Origin: Roseibium sp. Sym1
Lineage (GTDB): Bacteria > Pseudomonadota > Alphaproteobacteria > Rhizobiales > Stappiaceae
NCBI RefSeq assembly: GCF_027359675.1
Contig: NZ_CP114786.1
Location: 806,001 to 870,000, forward strand
Length of the DNA: 64,000 bases
Direction of reading: 5' to 3'
Part shown: one piece after another, positions 44,905-52,788 of the stretch
Numbering within the stretch: the stretch's first letter is position 1
Layout of the letters: each line of letters begins with the position of its first letter
Notes under the pieces: model-generated
The model's database searches: none
Told to the model about the DNA's origin: nothing
Seen by the model: only the letters and a program-made list of their open reading frames with translations
Position numbers and translations under genes: made by a program

Positions 44905-45690
44905 ATGAGCATCTCCCCTTCGTCCGATGGCTGGTCTGTCGACGACCTGAAAAGGCAACAGTCAGCGCTTGCAGCCGCTCTCACCCGGGTGTTCGGCCCG
45001 GAAAGAGGCGCCCTTCGGCACGATCTCTGGATCGTCGAAAAATGCCTCGGCCTGCATGCCCCGTTCCACAGCCAGTCCGGTCAGGACAGGTTCGTGCATG
45101 AGGAGTTCTTCACAAACAGGACGGGCGGAACCTTTGTCGACATTGGCGGCTATGACGGCGTCACGGGGTCGAACACACTGTTTTTCGAACGGTCTCTCGG
45201 CTGGAACGGTCTGCTCGTGGAGCCTGCCTCCCTCCCCTTCGCAATAGCCAGCAGGAGCCGAACCTGTGCTTGCCGCCGGGTCGCGGCGGGTGATGGCACG
45301 ACGACCGCCGCCTTCATCGAGGTGCTGTCCGGCTATACCCAGATGAGCGGGCTGGAAACCAGCTACGACCAGGAGATGCTCGAGGTTGTCCGCCGGCATC
45401 CGGAGCATAGCGAGCAGCAGGTCCGCGTCGAGGTTCGCACGATCGGTGAATTGCTTCGGGATGCCGGGATCGAGCGGATCGACTATGTCTCGCTCGATGT
45501 GGAAGGCGGTGAACGCGCGGTTCTCGAGGCATTCCCCTTCGAAAGCGTGCCAGTGACCGCCTGGAGCATCGAGAACAACACCGGAAATCCGGACATTGCC
45601 CGCTTCATGGCCGGCAAAGGCTACGCAGTCACCGAGTTCATCGGAACGGACGAGATTTATTGCGCCGCCTCTGCCTGGAGAAGAACATGA
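44905..45690 (+). CDS. FkbM family methyltransferase
   Basis: The 261-aa protein has the SAM-binding FVDIGGYDGVTGSNTLFFE (near residue 76) and the family block IDYVSLDVEGGERAVLEAFP (near 192). Members methylate sugar hydroxyls or other oxygens on glycans and natural products. The ribosome site is weak. Its TGA overlaps the ATG of the following TPR-glycosyltransferase, so the two are coupled, which suggests methylation of a glycan made by that enzyme. This is the first gene of the repeat-protein block. Confidence 0.88.
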   Translation: MSISPSSDGWSVDDLKRQQSALAAALTRVFGPERGALRHDLWIVEKCLGLHAPFHSQSGQDRFVHEEFFTNRTGGTFVDIGGYDGVTGSNTLFFERSLGWNGLLVEPASLPFAIASRSRTCACRRVAAGDGTTTAAFIEVLSGYTQMSGLETSYDQEMLEVVRRHPEHSEQQVRVEVRTIGELLRDAGIERIDYVSLDVEGGERAVLEAFPFESVPVTAWSIENNTGNPDIARFMAGKGYAVTEFIGTDEIYCAASAWRRT

Positions 45691-47078
45691 CCGGGAAGGA
45701 CAATCATTTCCTGGCCGACCGATTGTATCAGATGGCGCTGCGGTCCTTTGGCCGGGAGCAGACCGAAACGGCGAGATCCCTTGCCGATGCCTGCTTGGAG
45801 ATCTGTCCGGACCATGGCGAGGCATGGCTGCTTCAGGCGGAGACCCACCTTTACGCGGAAAGAGAGACGGCGGCGATAGCCTGCCTCGTCCGAGCCGCGC
45901 AGATCGGACCGACAGCCGTCGATGCGCTGTATCGTCTGACCGGGCTTTACCTTCAGGCCGGGCGCCCCGTCGATGCCACAGTGTCCGCCCGACGCCTGCT
46001 GGCAATCCGGCCGAGTGATCGCGAAGCCCATTATCTTCTCGCCGTTGCTCTTTCCCGGGCCGGCAAAAGAACAGAAGCGCTTGTGGCGTTCCGGGAACTC
46101 CTGGCCGCCGATGCAAGGGACCGGAGCGCGGCGGTCGAAGCCGCCTGGCTGCTGCTGGGCGAGAGACAATTCGGCGAAGGCTGGCCGCTCTGGGAGCAAC
46201 GTCCGATGCCGGATCCTTTCCCCGGCGCACCTGAAGGAACCGCCATGTGGACGGGGGAGCCCCTCGAAGGCAAGACGGTTCTGGTGCTCCCCGAGGGAGG
46301 ACATGGAGACATCATCTGGGCCGCGCGCTTTCTTCCCGGGATCAAGGCCGCGGGAGGCGAGGTACACGTGAAGACCCGGCCTGCGCTCACAAGTCTGCTT
46401 GCCGATCTGGACGGTGTCGATCACTGGGTCGGGGAGGCGGACAGCCAGTGCGATTACGATTACTGGATCCCGATCCTGTCCCTGCCGGCACGGCTCGTCG
46501 TGAGCGATCCCGCGCACCATTCGCCTCCGAAACTGCGCAGCATCCCGGCACCGGACGGGCGCCTGGATGCCCTGCTCGCCCGTGCAAAGGCCCCCTTTCG
46601 CGTCGGCATTCTCTGGTCCGGAAATGTCGACTATGGCGGCAACGCAGACAGGGCAGCCGGCCTGCGCGATTTTCTGCCACTTGCCGAGCTGCCTTTCGTC
46701 CAGCTCTACAGTCTTCAGAAGGGACCGCCCCAGCGGGAACTGATCGAGGGTGGTTTCGGCGACCTGATCATCGATTGCGACGATTACGACTTTGCAGAAA
46801 CCGCCGCACTGATCGAGGCTCTCGACCTGATCATCATGACCGACAGCGCCGTGGCGCACATAGCCGGCGCGCTCGGCACCCCTGTCTGGGTTCTGCTGGA
46901 TACATTCGCGCACTGGTACCACGGCTTCGAGGGCAGCCTGTCGGACTGGTATCCGTCCATGCGGTTTTTCCGGCAGAGCCGGCCACGCCAGTGGCAGGAT
47001 GTCATGGCCCGGGTCAGCGATGAACTTGTCAAATTCTCAGATGAACCCTGCGTAATCTCACAGCACCGCTCAAGTTGA
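45687..47078 (+). CDS. TPR protein with GT9-like (heptosyltransferase fold) glycosyltransferase domain
   Basis: The 463-aa protein has TPR helices in residues 1-150 (WLLQAETHLYAERETAAIACL, LLAVALSRAGKRTEALVAF) and then a GT-B domain. VLVLPEGGHGDIIWAARFLPG opens the N-terminal Rossmann half, and IIMTDSAVAHIAGALGTPVWV is the donor-site block usual in GT9/ADP-heptose transferases. Such fusions often glycosylate proteins or surface glycans. The ATG at 45687 overlaps the FkbM stop. It is followed by a strong promoter for the repeat protein. Confidence 0.86.
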   Translation: MTGKDNHFLADRLYQMALRSFGREQTETARSLADACLEICPDHGEAWLLQAETHLYAERETAAIACLVRAAQIGPTAVDALYRLTGLYLQAGRPVDATVSARRLLAIRPSDREAHYLLAVALSRAGKRTEALVAFRELLAADARDRSAAVEAAWLLLGERQFGEGWPLWEQRPMPDPFPGAPEGTAMWTGEPLEGKTVLVLPEGGHGDIIWAARFLPGIKAAGGEVHVKTRPALTSLLADLDGVDHWVGEADSQCDYDYWIPILSLPARLVVSDPAHHSPPKLRSIPAPDGRLDALLARAKAPFRVGILWSGNVDYGGNADRAAGLRDFLPLAELPFVQLYSLQKGPPQRELIEGGFGDLIIDCDDYDFAETAALIEALDLIIMTDSAVAHIAGALGTPVWVLLDTFAHWYHGFEGSLSDWYPSMRFFRQSRPRQWQDVMARVSDELVKFSDEPCVISQHRSS

Positions 47079-47102
47079 CTCCCCCCGGAGCGCAGCTATA
47101 AT
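47075..47102 (+). promoter_or_regulatory. Near-consensus sigma70 promoter of the repeat-protein gene
   Basis: TTGACT (47075-47080) and TATAAT (47097-47102) are separated by 16 bases. The -35 box overlaps the stop codon of the glycosyltransferase gene. Transcription would start near 47109, 24 bases before the repeat-protein start. Such a close match is rare in this GC-rich sequence. Confidence 0.75.
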
Positions 47103-47132
47103 TTTTACGATACTTGTTAAAGGATTGACGCT

Positions 47133-47768
47133 TTGGTTTACCGCAAGAGACCAGGCATTGACCAGGATATTTCGAAGCTCGGCGGTGGACGCCGGTCGGT
47201 GAACGACTGGGAAATGGGCAGCCGGCCGGGACAGATGCACTCGAACACGCTTGTAGCAGGCCACGCGCCCCCTCGACACGCGCATGGAAACACCTTCTTT
47301 CCAGGAAAATCAGGCGCAATGAATACCGTTTACGGTGGTGGCAGGGGTTTCATGAACACCGTCTATGGCGGCGGCAGAGGTGTCATGAACACCGTCTATG
47401 CCGGCGGCAGGGGTATCATGAATACCGTCTATGCCGGTGGCAGGGGTGTCATGAACACCGTCTATGCCGGCGGCAGGGGCGTCATGAACACCGTATACGC
47501 CGGCGGCAGGGGCATCATGGACACGATCTACGCCGGCGGCAGGGGCGTGATGAACACCGTCTATGCGGGCGGTGCGTTCAGCAGGCCCAACCCCGGCGGA
47601 CCGCACAACAGGGGCGTCCCGCAGATCGTCACACGCAACATCACGCATCCGTCGACCCGGCAACCGGTTACCATTACCTATAATCAGATGACGGGTCTTT
47701 ATCTCGACCAGAGCCTGAATCGCTGGCTCCCAGCTCCGCCCTGGATCAGTGCCCAGTTCCGGCGATAA
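47133..47768 (+). CDS. Repeat protein with eight 11-residue MNTVYAGGRGV units
   Basis: The 211-aa protein has a basic, hydrophilic head (1-62), eight tandem units (63-150) of MNT-V-Y-(G/A)-G-G-R-G-(V/I/F), and a tail (151-211) containing VTRNITHPSTRQPVTITYNQ. There is no signal peptide, cysteine or membrane helix. The start is TTG with AAGGA 8 bases upstream; a strong promoter lies just before. The gene sits between a GT9-like and a GT-A-like glycosyltransferase, so the Thr/Tyr/Asn-rich units could be acceptors of sugars, or form a beta-solenoid or fibre. I know no matching family. Confidence 0.75.
   Translation: MVYRKRPGIDQDISKLGGGRRSVNDWEMGSRPGQMHSNTLVAGHAPPRHAHGNTFFPGKSGAMNTVYGGGRGFMNTVYGGGRGVMNTVYAGGRGIMNTVYAGGRGVMNTVYAGGRGVMNTVYAGGRGIMDTIYAGGRGVMNTVYAGGAFSRPNPGGPHNRGVPQIVTRNITHPSTRQPVTITYNQMTGLYLDQSLNRWLPAPPWISAQFRR
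47319..47582 (+). repeat. Eight in-frame 33-bp tandem repeats
   Basis: Each unit starts ATGAA(C/T)ACCGT(C/T/A)TA and encodes MNTVY-xGGRGx; unit 7 reads MDTIY and unit 8 ends GGAFS. Unit length is exactly 33 bp throughout. Substitutions are mostly at third positions, so the protein repeat is under constraint. Confidence 0.92.
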
Positions 47769-48582
47769 CGGCGGTGATGCCGGGCACGTCGCCGGAGCCA
47801 ACGCGCGTTTCAGTGTCGCGCTGGAAGTCGACACGGGAGACGCGGCCAGGGAGGGTCCCGCGACCGTCGGCTGGCTTCTCGACCCGCCAGACTCGCAGCT
47901 TGTCTTCAAGCCCCCGCGCCGGCTCAAGTCCGCGTCCGGTCCTCGATCCCATGCCAAGTCCGTCTCCGCCTGTCCGGCGGTGCTCGGGCTTGAAAACCGC
48001 CTGTTCGAGGTGGTGTGCCCGGTGGATCTGACCCTCGAGCTGTGCGAGACGGACTTCGGGGAACCGGCGGTCAGAAACCGCGACGGCGCACTGTCCCCGG
48101 TCCGCGACGATGCGCTTGTGCACCTGGTTCACCTTCATCCCCGGGAGGAATGGCGTCATCCGGACCGGCCGATGATGCAACTGCGTCTTCCGTATGTCTT
48201 CGTTGCGGATGAGCCGGTCTACATGTCCCAGCTGCCGCCCTTCCTGCATTACACAAGCACACCGCCCCCCGGCGTCATGGTGCCGGGGCGGTTTCCCATC
48301 AATGTGTGGCCACGCACGCTCACCTGGGCCTTCGAATGGCACGACACCGGCAGACCGCTCTCGCTGCGGCGCGGGGAGCCGCTGTTCTACCTGATGTTCG
48401 AGGTCTACCCGCATTCGCGCGCCGTCCAGCTGGTCGAGGCGGAACGTACGCCCGAGCTGGAAGCCTACCTGCGCGAAATCCAGGGTGTGGTGAACTACGT
48501 CAACCAGACCTTTTCCCTGTTCAAGGAGGCTGAGAAAATTCGGCCCGGCCGGCTGGTGACGCCCAAGGAGCGTCCCCGATGA
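47749..48582 (+). CDS. Unknown protein of the glycosylation block
   Basis: The protein is about 277 aa with no signal peptide or membrane helix. Distinct parts are RLFEVVCPVDLTLELCETDF (near residue 85), MQLRLPYVFVADEPVYMSQLP (near 142), the Trp-rich INVWPRTLTWAFEWHD (near 185) and a helical C-terminus. It resembles a DUF6065-like protein, but I am not certain. The start is a GTG that overlaps the end of the repeat-protein gene by 20 bases, and its stop overlaps the start of the DUF6165 gene by 4, so it is tightly coupled to both. Confidence 0.75.
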   Translation: MPSSGDNGGDAGHVAGANARFSVALEVDTGDAAREGPATVGWLLDPPDSQLVFKPPRRLKSASGPRSHAKSVSACPAVLGLENRLFEVVCPVDLTLELCETDFGEPAVRNRDGALSPVRDDALVHLVHLHPREEWRHPDRPMMQLRLPYVFVADEPVYMSQLPPFLHYTSTPPPGVMVPGRFPINVWPRTLTWAFEWHDTGRPLSLRRGEPLFYLMFEVYPHSRAVQLVEAERTPELEAYLREIQGVVNYVNQTFSLFKEAEKIRPGRLVTPKERPR

Positions 48583-48965
48583 CCCCGATCCTGATCGAAA
48601 TCGGCCCGGGCGAACTGTGTGACCGGTTGTCCATTCTGTCCCTGAAAGCGGAACACGTGAAACGGGGCAGACTTGCCGCGTCCATCGGCGAGACGCTCGA
48701 CCGGTTGAAAAGCTTGAGAAGCGGACTTCCGTTCGACGCGGTGACCGCCCGGCTGGAAACCGACCTGGCCGAGGTCAACAGGGACCTTTGGGAGGTGGAG
48801 GACGCCCTTCATGCCGCCGAATGCCGCGAGACCTTCGATGACAGCTACATCGCCCTTGCCCGCAAGGTCCAGCTGCTCAACAAGCAGCGGTGCAGACTGA
48901 AGGCGGCAATCGACGAAGCCCTGGAGGTGACCGGCTCCGTCGAGGTCAAGATCTATGGAAAGTGA
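48579..48965 (+). CDS. DUF6165 family protein
   Basis: The 128-aa protein begins MTPILIEIGPGELCDRLSIL followed by KAEHVKRG, the start pattern of the DUF6165 family, and continues as charged helices (LETDLAEVNRDLWEVEDALHAAE) likely to form a coiled coil. The biochemical role is unknown. In my recollection members occur next to TPR or glycosyltransferase genes, which fits this place. It overlaps both neighbours by 4-11 bases. Confidence 0.8.
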   Translation: MTPILIEIGPGELCDRLSILSLKAEHVKRGRLAASIGETLDRLKSLRSGLPFDAVTARLETDLAEVNRDLWEVEDALHAAECRETFDDSYIALARKVQLLNKQRCRLKAAIDEALEVTGSVEVKIYGK

Positions 48966-49770
48966 AGCGGACGAACCGACACCGCTCGTCATCATGATCG
49001 CGATGCCCGCGCATACGCAGGTCGCCCTTGCAACGGTCAAATCGCTGCTTGCGCTGACCCAGGAATTTCAGGGGCACGGGCTGCCTTTTTCGTTCGACAC
49101 CTATGACACGGCCGACCAGGTGATCAACCGCAATCACCTGATGAGCAAGTTCCTGACCAACCCTGTCTACAGCCATATGCTGATGCTCGATTCCGACATG
49201 GAGTTCACGCCGGACGCGGTCTGGAGGCTGATCGCACTCGGCGCCGATTTTGCCTGCACGGCCTACCCCCAGAAATACTACAACTGGGCCGAGTTGAGGC
49301 GCCTGATTGAGGCGGAGAGCGGATTGCCGGAAGCCGTGCGAACCCCGGTCGAGACGCTCGTGTCCCGCAGCATGACCTACAATCACCAGCTCCGCGACTT
49401 CCACAACAGACCCTGGCGGCCGGAGCTTCGCAACGGTTTCCTGTCGATCCCCGCCGCGGGGCAGGGGCTTGCCCTCGTGAGCCGCAAGGTTCCCGAGACA
49501 ATGGTGGAACGGGGCGTGGTCAAGAAATATCCCGACATGGCGCTGATCCCGGGGCACAGGGACCTGGAGTGGTACGACTTCTTCGGCCACCTGACACCGC
49601 CCGACGAACGGCAGTTCCTGCACAACGACCAGAGTTTCAGCATGCGCTGGGTCGAAGGCTGCGGCGGGACGATCTGGCTGGACAGCAAAACCACGGTCCG
49701 CCATGCCGGAACACATGTTTTCGAGGGCTGCTACGCCGACAGGCTCGGGGACGATTTTCCGGGCCTGTGA
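48955..49770 (+). CDS. GT-A-like glycosyltransferase
   Basis: The 271-aa protein has VIMIAMPAHTQVALATVKSL at the N-terminus, the metal/donor motif HMLMLDSDMEFTPDAVWRL (SDM replacing DxD, near residue 80) and a C-terminal NDQSFSMRWVEGCGGTIWLD that resembles the late acidic/aromatic part of GT2-type enzymes. It likely transfers a sugar in the cytoplasm; donor and acceptor are unknown. It overlaps the DUF6165 gene by 11 bases and closes the block started by the FkbM gene. Confidence 0.8.
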   Translation: MESEADEPTPLVIMIAMPAHTQVALATVKSLLALTQEFQGHGLPFSFDTYDTADQVINRNHLMSKFLTNPVYSHMLMLDSDMEFTPDAVWRLIALGADFACTAYPQKYYNWAELRRLIEAESGLPEAVRTPVETLVSRSMTYNHQLRDFHNRPWRPELRNGFLSIPAAGQGLALVSRKVPETMVERGVVKKYPDMALIPGHRDLEWYDFFGHLTPPDERQFLHNDQSFSMRWVEGCGGTIWLDSKTTVRHAGTHVFEGCYADRLGDDFPGL

Positions 49771-49888
49771 CCAGCGGGGACCGCGACCGGAACCGGCCTC
49801 AGGCCGGTCCCGGCAGCCAGCCGGCACACCTTGCCGAAGCCTGGTTCAGGCACCTCAAACATCCCAGGCAGCTTCTTTCCAGTTGATC

Positions 49889-49933
49889 GGAAAAATCGAT
49901 TGTTCTTTTCGATCCGAAAGAAAATATTGCTCG
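49889..49933. promoter_or_regulatory. AT-rich motif shared with 44691-44735 (right copy)
   Basis: GGAAAAATCGATTG, then TTTTCGATCCGAAAGAAAA and ATTGCTCG match the left copy at 34 of 45 positions. The motif ends 2 bases before the LysR start codon, so a protein bound here would block expression. CTTTTCG and CGAAAG form an imperfect palindrome. Confidence 0.5.
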
Positions 49934-49935
49934 TC

Positions 49936-50790
49936 ATGGATATGAAACACCTGAAAACCTTCCTGGCCGTCGCAGAGGCGGAGAGCTTTCACCGGGCGGC
50001 GAGCCGGCTGAACATCACGCAGGCAGCCGTTTCCAGCCGCATCCGCGCGCTGGAAGAGGAACTTGACGTGGAACTGTTCGTGCGCGGCGCCGGTGGAACC
50101 AGGCTGAGCGAAGCGGGGGAATACCTGCGCCCGTTGAGCGAGCAGATGCTGGCCAACTGGCAACAGATTTCCGGCAGTATCGGACGCCGCTTCGCCAACC
50201 GGCTGGCGCTTCGGATCGGTTGCCAGCTCTCGATCTGGGACCCGCTCCTGGTCGAGCTGACGGTCTGGGCCGAAACCAACCTGGGCAAGTTGCCGCTGAC
50301 GCTGAATTTCGATCATGACAGCAACGCCATCGACCTCGTGCGCCGGCAGGTTCTCGACCTGACGATCACCCACGAAAAAGCCCACGGTTCGAAACTGGAA
50401 ACCGTGCCGCTGTCACCGGAAAAGATGGTTCTTGTGGCCGACCGGCCCTGCCGGGCAAGCGACCCGGACCTGCCGATGTTCCTGAATTTCCAGCTCGGCC
50501 CCCAATATGATGCCGCAACGGCGGATCTGCTTGGCGACCGCTCCGGGCATTTTTTCCTCAGCAATGCCACGATGGGGATCGCCTATCTGAAGCGACGCGG
50601 CGGCATGGCCTATTGCCCCCGGCACCTGGTGGCCGAAGCCCTTGCCGGCGGGGAGCTATACGAGGTGGCCGGCGCCGAAACCTTCGACATCGACCGCTTC
50701 GCCGTCTATGACCCGCACGGGTCCGCGGCGGCGCTGGTGGAACAGGTTCTGCCGGGACTAATGGAAGTGGCGCGGCAAACCGGAACCTAA
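49936..50790 (+). CDS. LysR family transcriptional regulator
   Basis: The 284-aa protein starts MDMKHLKTFLAVAEAESFHR with a winged helix (RAASRLNITQAAVSSRIRALEEEL, residues 14-40) and has a C-terminal effector domain (about 90-280). The ATG at 49936 has no clear Shine-Dalgarno and is preceded directly by the AT-rich motif, suggesting autoregulation. It follows the glycosylation block and precedes a TPP-enzyme gene by 323 bases; either, or the HD gene at 44640, could be its target. Confidence 0.9.
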   Translation: MDMKHLKTFLAVAEAESFHRAASRLNITQAAVSSRIRALEEELDVELFVRGAGGTRLSEAGEYLRPLSEQMLANWQQISGSIGRRFANRLALRIGCQLSIWDPLLVELTVWAETNLGKLPLTLNFDHDSNAIDLVRRQVLDLTITHEKAHGSKLETVPLSPEKMVLVADRPCRASDPDLPMFLNFQLGPQYDAATADLLGDRSGHFFLSNATMGIAYLKRRGGMAYCPRHLVAEALAGGELYEVAGAETFDIDRFAVYDPHGSAAALVEQVLPGLMEVARQTGT

Positions 50791-50834
50791 AATATTCGCT
50801 GGTCCGATACGCAGAAGCATTGCTCCGCTCCAGT

Positions 50835-50870
50835 GTCACCCCGTGCGAGCGTAGCGAGACCCGGGGTCCG
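50835..50870. repeat. Single half-unit of the palindromic intergenic repeat, copy C
   Basis: GTCACCCCGTGCGAGC then GCGAGACCCGGGGTCCG is one hairpin half of the element also present at 18449-18594 and 21767-21897. The remainder of the 50791-51113 gap shows no gene. Confidence 0.65.
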
Positions 50871-51113
50871 TTCATTTCCAGAGCACCGGCTCACACGGAC
50901 AAAATCATCTACTTCGACAAACAGCCTTGCGAGCAGGCCCCGGTTCTGCGCCGCGCTTGTCCGGGCTGACACCGTACTCGTTTGAACGCATCCCGCAAAG
51001 CGATTGAACTGGGTCCCGATCTCGAATAGAGAAAGTTGCAAATGTAACTTATTTCTGTTTTCCGACGCGCTCGCGAGCGTGCGAGACCGAGGCAGGCCGG
51101 GAGAAACAAGGAC

Positions 51114-52739
51114 ATGTCCGACAAGAGCTACACCTATCAGTCGATTGCACAGTCCGTTCTGGACCAGGGCATCGACACGATGTTCGGCCTGATGGGCGAT
51201 GCCAACCTGTTCATGGTCGACCACTATGTGCGTGCCGGCAAGGGCACCTTCGTGCCGGTGTCGTTCGAAGGCAGCGCTGTGCTGATGGCTTTGGCCTATT
51301 CGCATGTGTCCGGCAGGATGGGCGTTGCCACGGTGACCCATGGTCCGGCCCTGACCAATTGCGTTACCGCGCTGACGGAAGGTGCGCGCGGTCATGTCCC
51401 GATGGTGCTGCTGGCCGGTGACACGCCGGTGATGAACCCGCAGAACCTCCAGAACATAGACCAGCGCGAGCTGGTCAAGGTGACCGGTGCGGGTTTCGAG
51501 CAGTTGCGCGCGCCGGAGACCGCCGCCCGGGACGTCGCCCACGCCTTCTACCGCGCACAGGTGGAAAAACGGCCGATCGTGCTCAACATGCCCGCCGACT
51601 TCATGTGGCAGGAGGTTGCCCACGAGACCACCGTCTTCAAGGCCTTCAGCGCGCCGGCCTATGTGCCGGAGGGAGACGATCTCGACGCGGCGGTCGGCAT
51701 GGTCGCGTCCGCGAAGCGGCCGGTGATCCTGGCCGGCGGCGGCGCCATCGATGCCCGCGACAAGCTGATCGAACTGGCAGACCGGCTGGAGGCACCGCTG
51801 GCGACAACACTCAAGGCAAAAGGCCTGTTCAACGGCCATGCCTACAACATGGACATTTTCGGCACGCTGAGCACGCCCGCCGCCTATGACGCCATCGACA
51901 AGGCCGACTGCATCGTCTGTTTCGGTGCCAGCCTGCATCATTTCACCACCGACCGGGGCGCGCTGATGCGGGGCAAGCGCGTTGTGCAGGTCAATGACAC
52001 TGTCGCCGAGGTCAGCAAGAACTATCACGCCGACGCGGCGCTGGTCGCCGATGCCGGGCTGACGGCGGACAATTTCCTCTTTTGGCTGGACGAAGCCGAG
52101 ATCCCGCCGAGCGGCTTCACGAGGGAACTCGACGGGACGGAGCTGACCGCCCATCCGCCGGCAAAGGCGGAGGCCACGAAAGAGGGCTATGTCAACTATG
52201 TGCACGCCCTCGACCGGCTGGAACAGGTGCTGCCCAAAAACCGGATCCTGGCAACGGATGGCGGCCGCTTCATGACCGAGGTCTGGTGCCGGGTTTCCGC
52301 TCCCGACCCCAGGAGTTTCCTGGTCACCGCCAATTTCGGTTCCATCGGACTTGGCCTGCAGGAGGCGCTCGGAGCCGGCTTTGCGGCACCGGACCGGCCT
52401 GTCGTGCTGTTCACCGGCGATGGCGGTTTCATGATGGGCGGCATCAACGAGTTCAACACGGCGGTCCGGCTGAAACAGGACCTGATCGTCATCGTTGCCA
52501 ATGACAGCGCCTACGGCGCGGAGCATATCCAGTTTCTCGACCGGGCGATGGATCCGGGCCTGGCCATGTTCGACTGGCCCTCCTTTGCCGCAGTCGCCAC
52601 CGCGCTTGGCGGCAAGGGCCTTACCGTCACGTCCGCGGCAGACCTGGAAACCGCGATCGAGGCCATCGAGACCCGGGACGCTCCCCTCCTGATCGAACTC
52701 CGTCTCGACCCGAACGACGTGCCGCGCATGCGCATCTGA
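51114..52739 (+). CDS. Thiamine-pyrophosphate enzyme, acetolactate-synthase-like
   Basis: The 541-aa protein has the catalytic glutamate in VPVSFEGSAVLMALAYS (near residue 52), a middle domain starting AKRPVILAGGGAID and the cofactor motif GDGGFMMGGINEFNTAVRL then VANDSAYG in the C-terminal domain. It belongs to the POX/AHAS superfamily, but the LMGDANLFM start and the second-domain sequence are not those of biosynthetic IlvB. The start at 51114 has GGGAGAAACAAGGA upstream. Substrate unknown. It converges on the PhoX gene. Confidence 0.87.
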   Translation: MSDKSYTYQSIAQSVLDQGIDTMFGLMGDANLFMVDHYVRAGKGTFVPVSFEGSAVLMALAYSHVSGRMGVATVTHGPALTNCVTALTEGARGHVPMVLLAGDTPVMNPQNLQNIDQRELVKVTGAGFEQLRAPETAARDVAHAFYRAQVEKRPIVLNMPADFMWQEVAHETTVFKAFSAPAYVPEGDDLDAAVGMVASAKRPVILAGGGAIDARDKLIELADRLEAPLATTLKAKGLFNGHAYNMDIFGTLSTPAAYDAIDKADCIVCFGASLHHFTTDRGALMRGKRVVQVNDTVAEVSKNYHADAALVADAGLTADNFLFWLDEAEIPPSGFTRELDGTELTAHPPAKAEATKEGYVNYVHALDRLEQVLPKNRILATDGGRFMTEVWCRVSAPDPRSFLVTANFGSIGLGLQEALGAGFAAPDRPVVLFTGDGGFMMGGINEFNTAVRLKQDLIVIVANDSAYGAEHIQFLDRAMDPGLAMFDWPSFAAVATALGGKGLTVTSAADLETAIEAIETRDAPLLIELRLDPNDVPRMRI

Positions 52740-52752
52740 CAAGCATCGCGCC

Positions 52753-52772
52753 GGCGCGGCCTGCTCCGCGCC
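52753..52772. terminator. Hairpin between convergent genes
   Basis: GGCGCGG and CCGCGCC form a 7-bp stem with a 6-base loop between the TPP-enzyme and PhoX stop codons. No T-run follows, so terminator function is uncertain. Confidence 0.35.
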
Positions 52773-52788
52773 AGCACTGTTGCCTTGA

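Noticed and set aside
47319..47582. Possible CRISPR array
   Set aside because: The 33-bp units are contiguous, without unique spacers, and are in frame with a protein; no cas gene is present.
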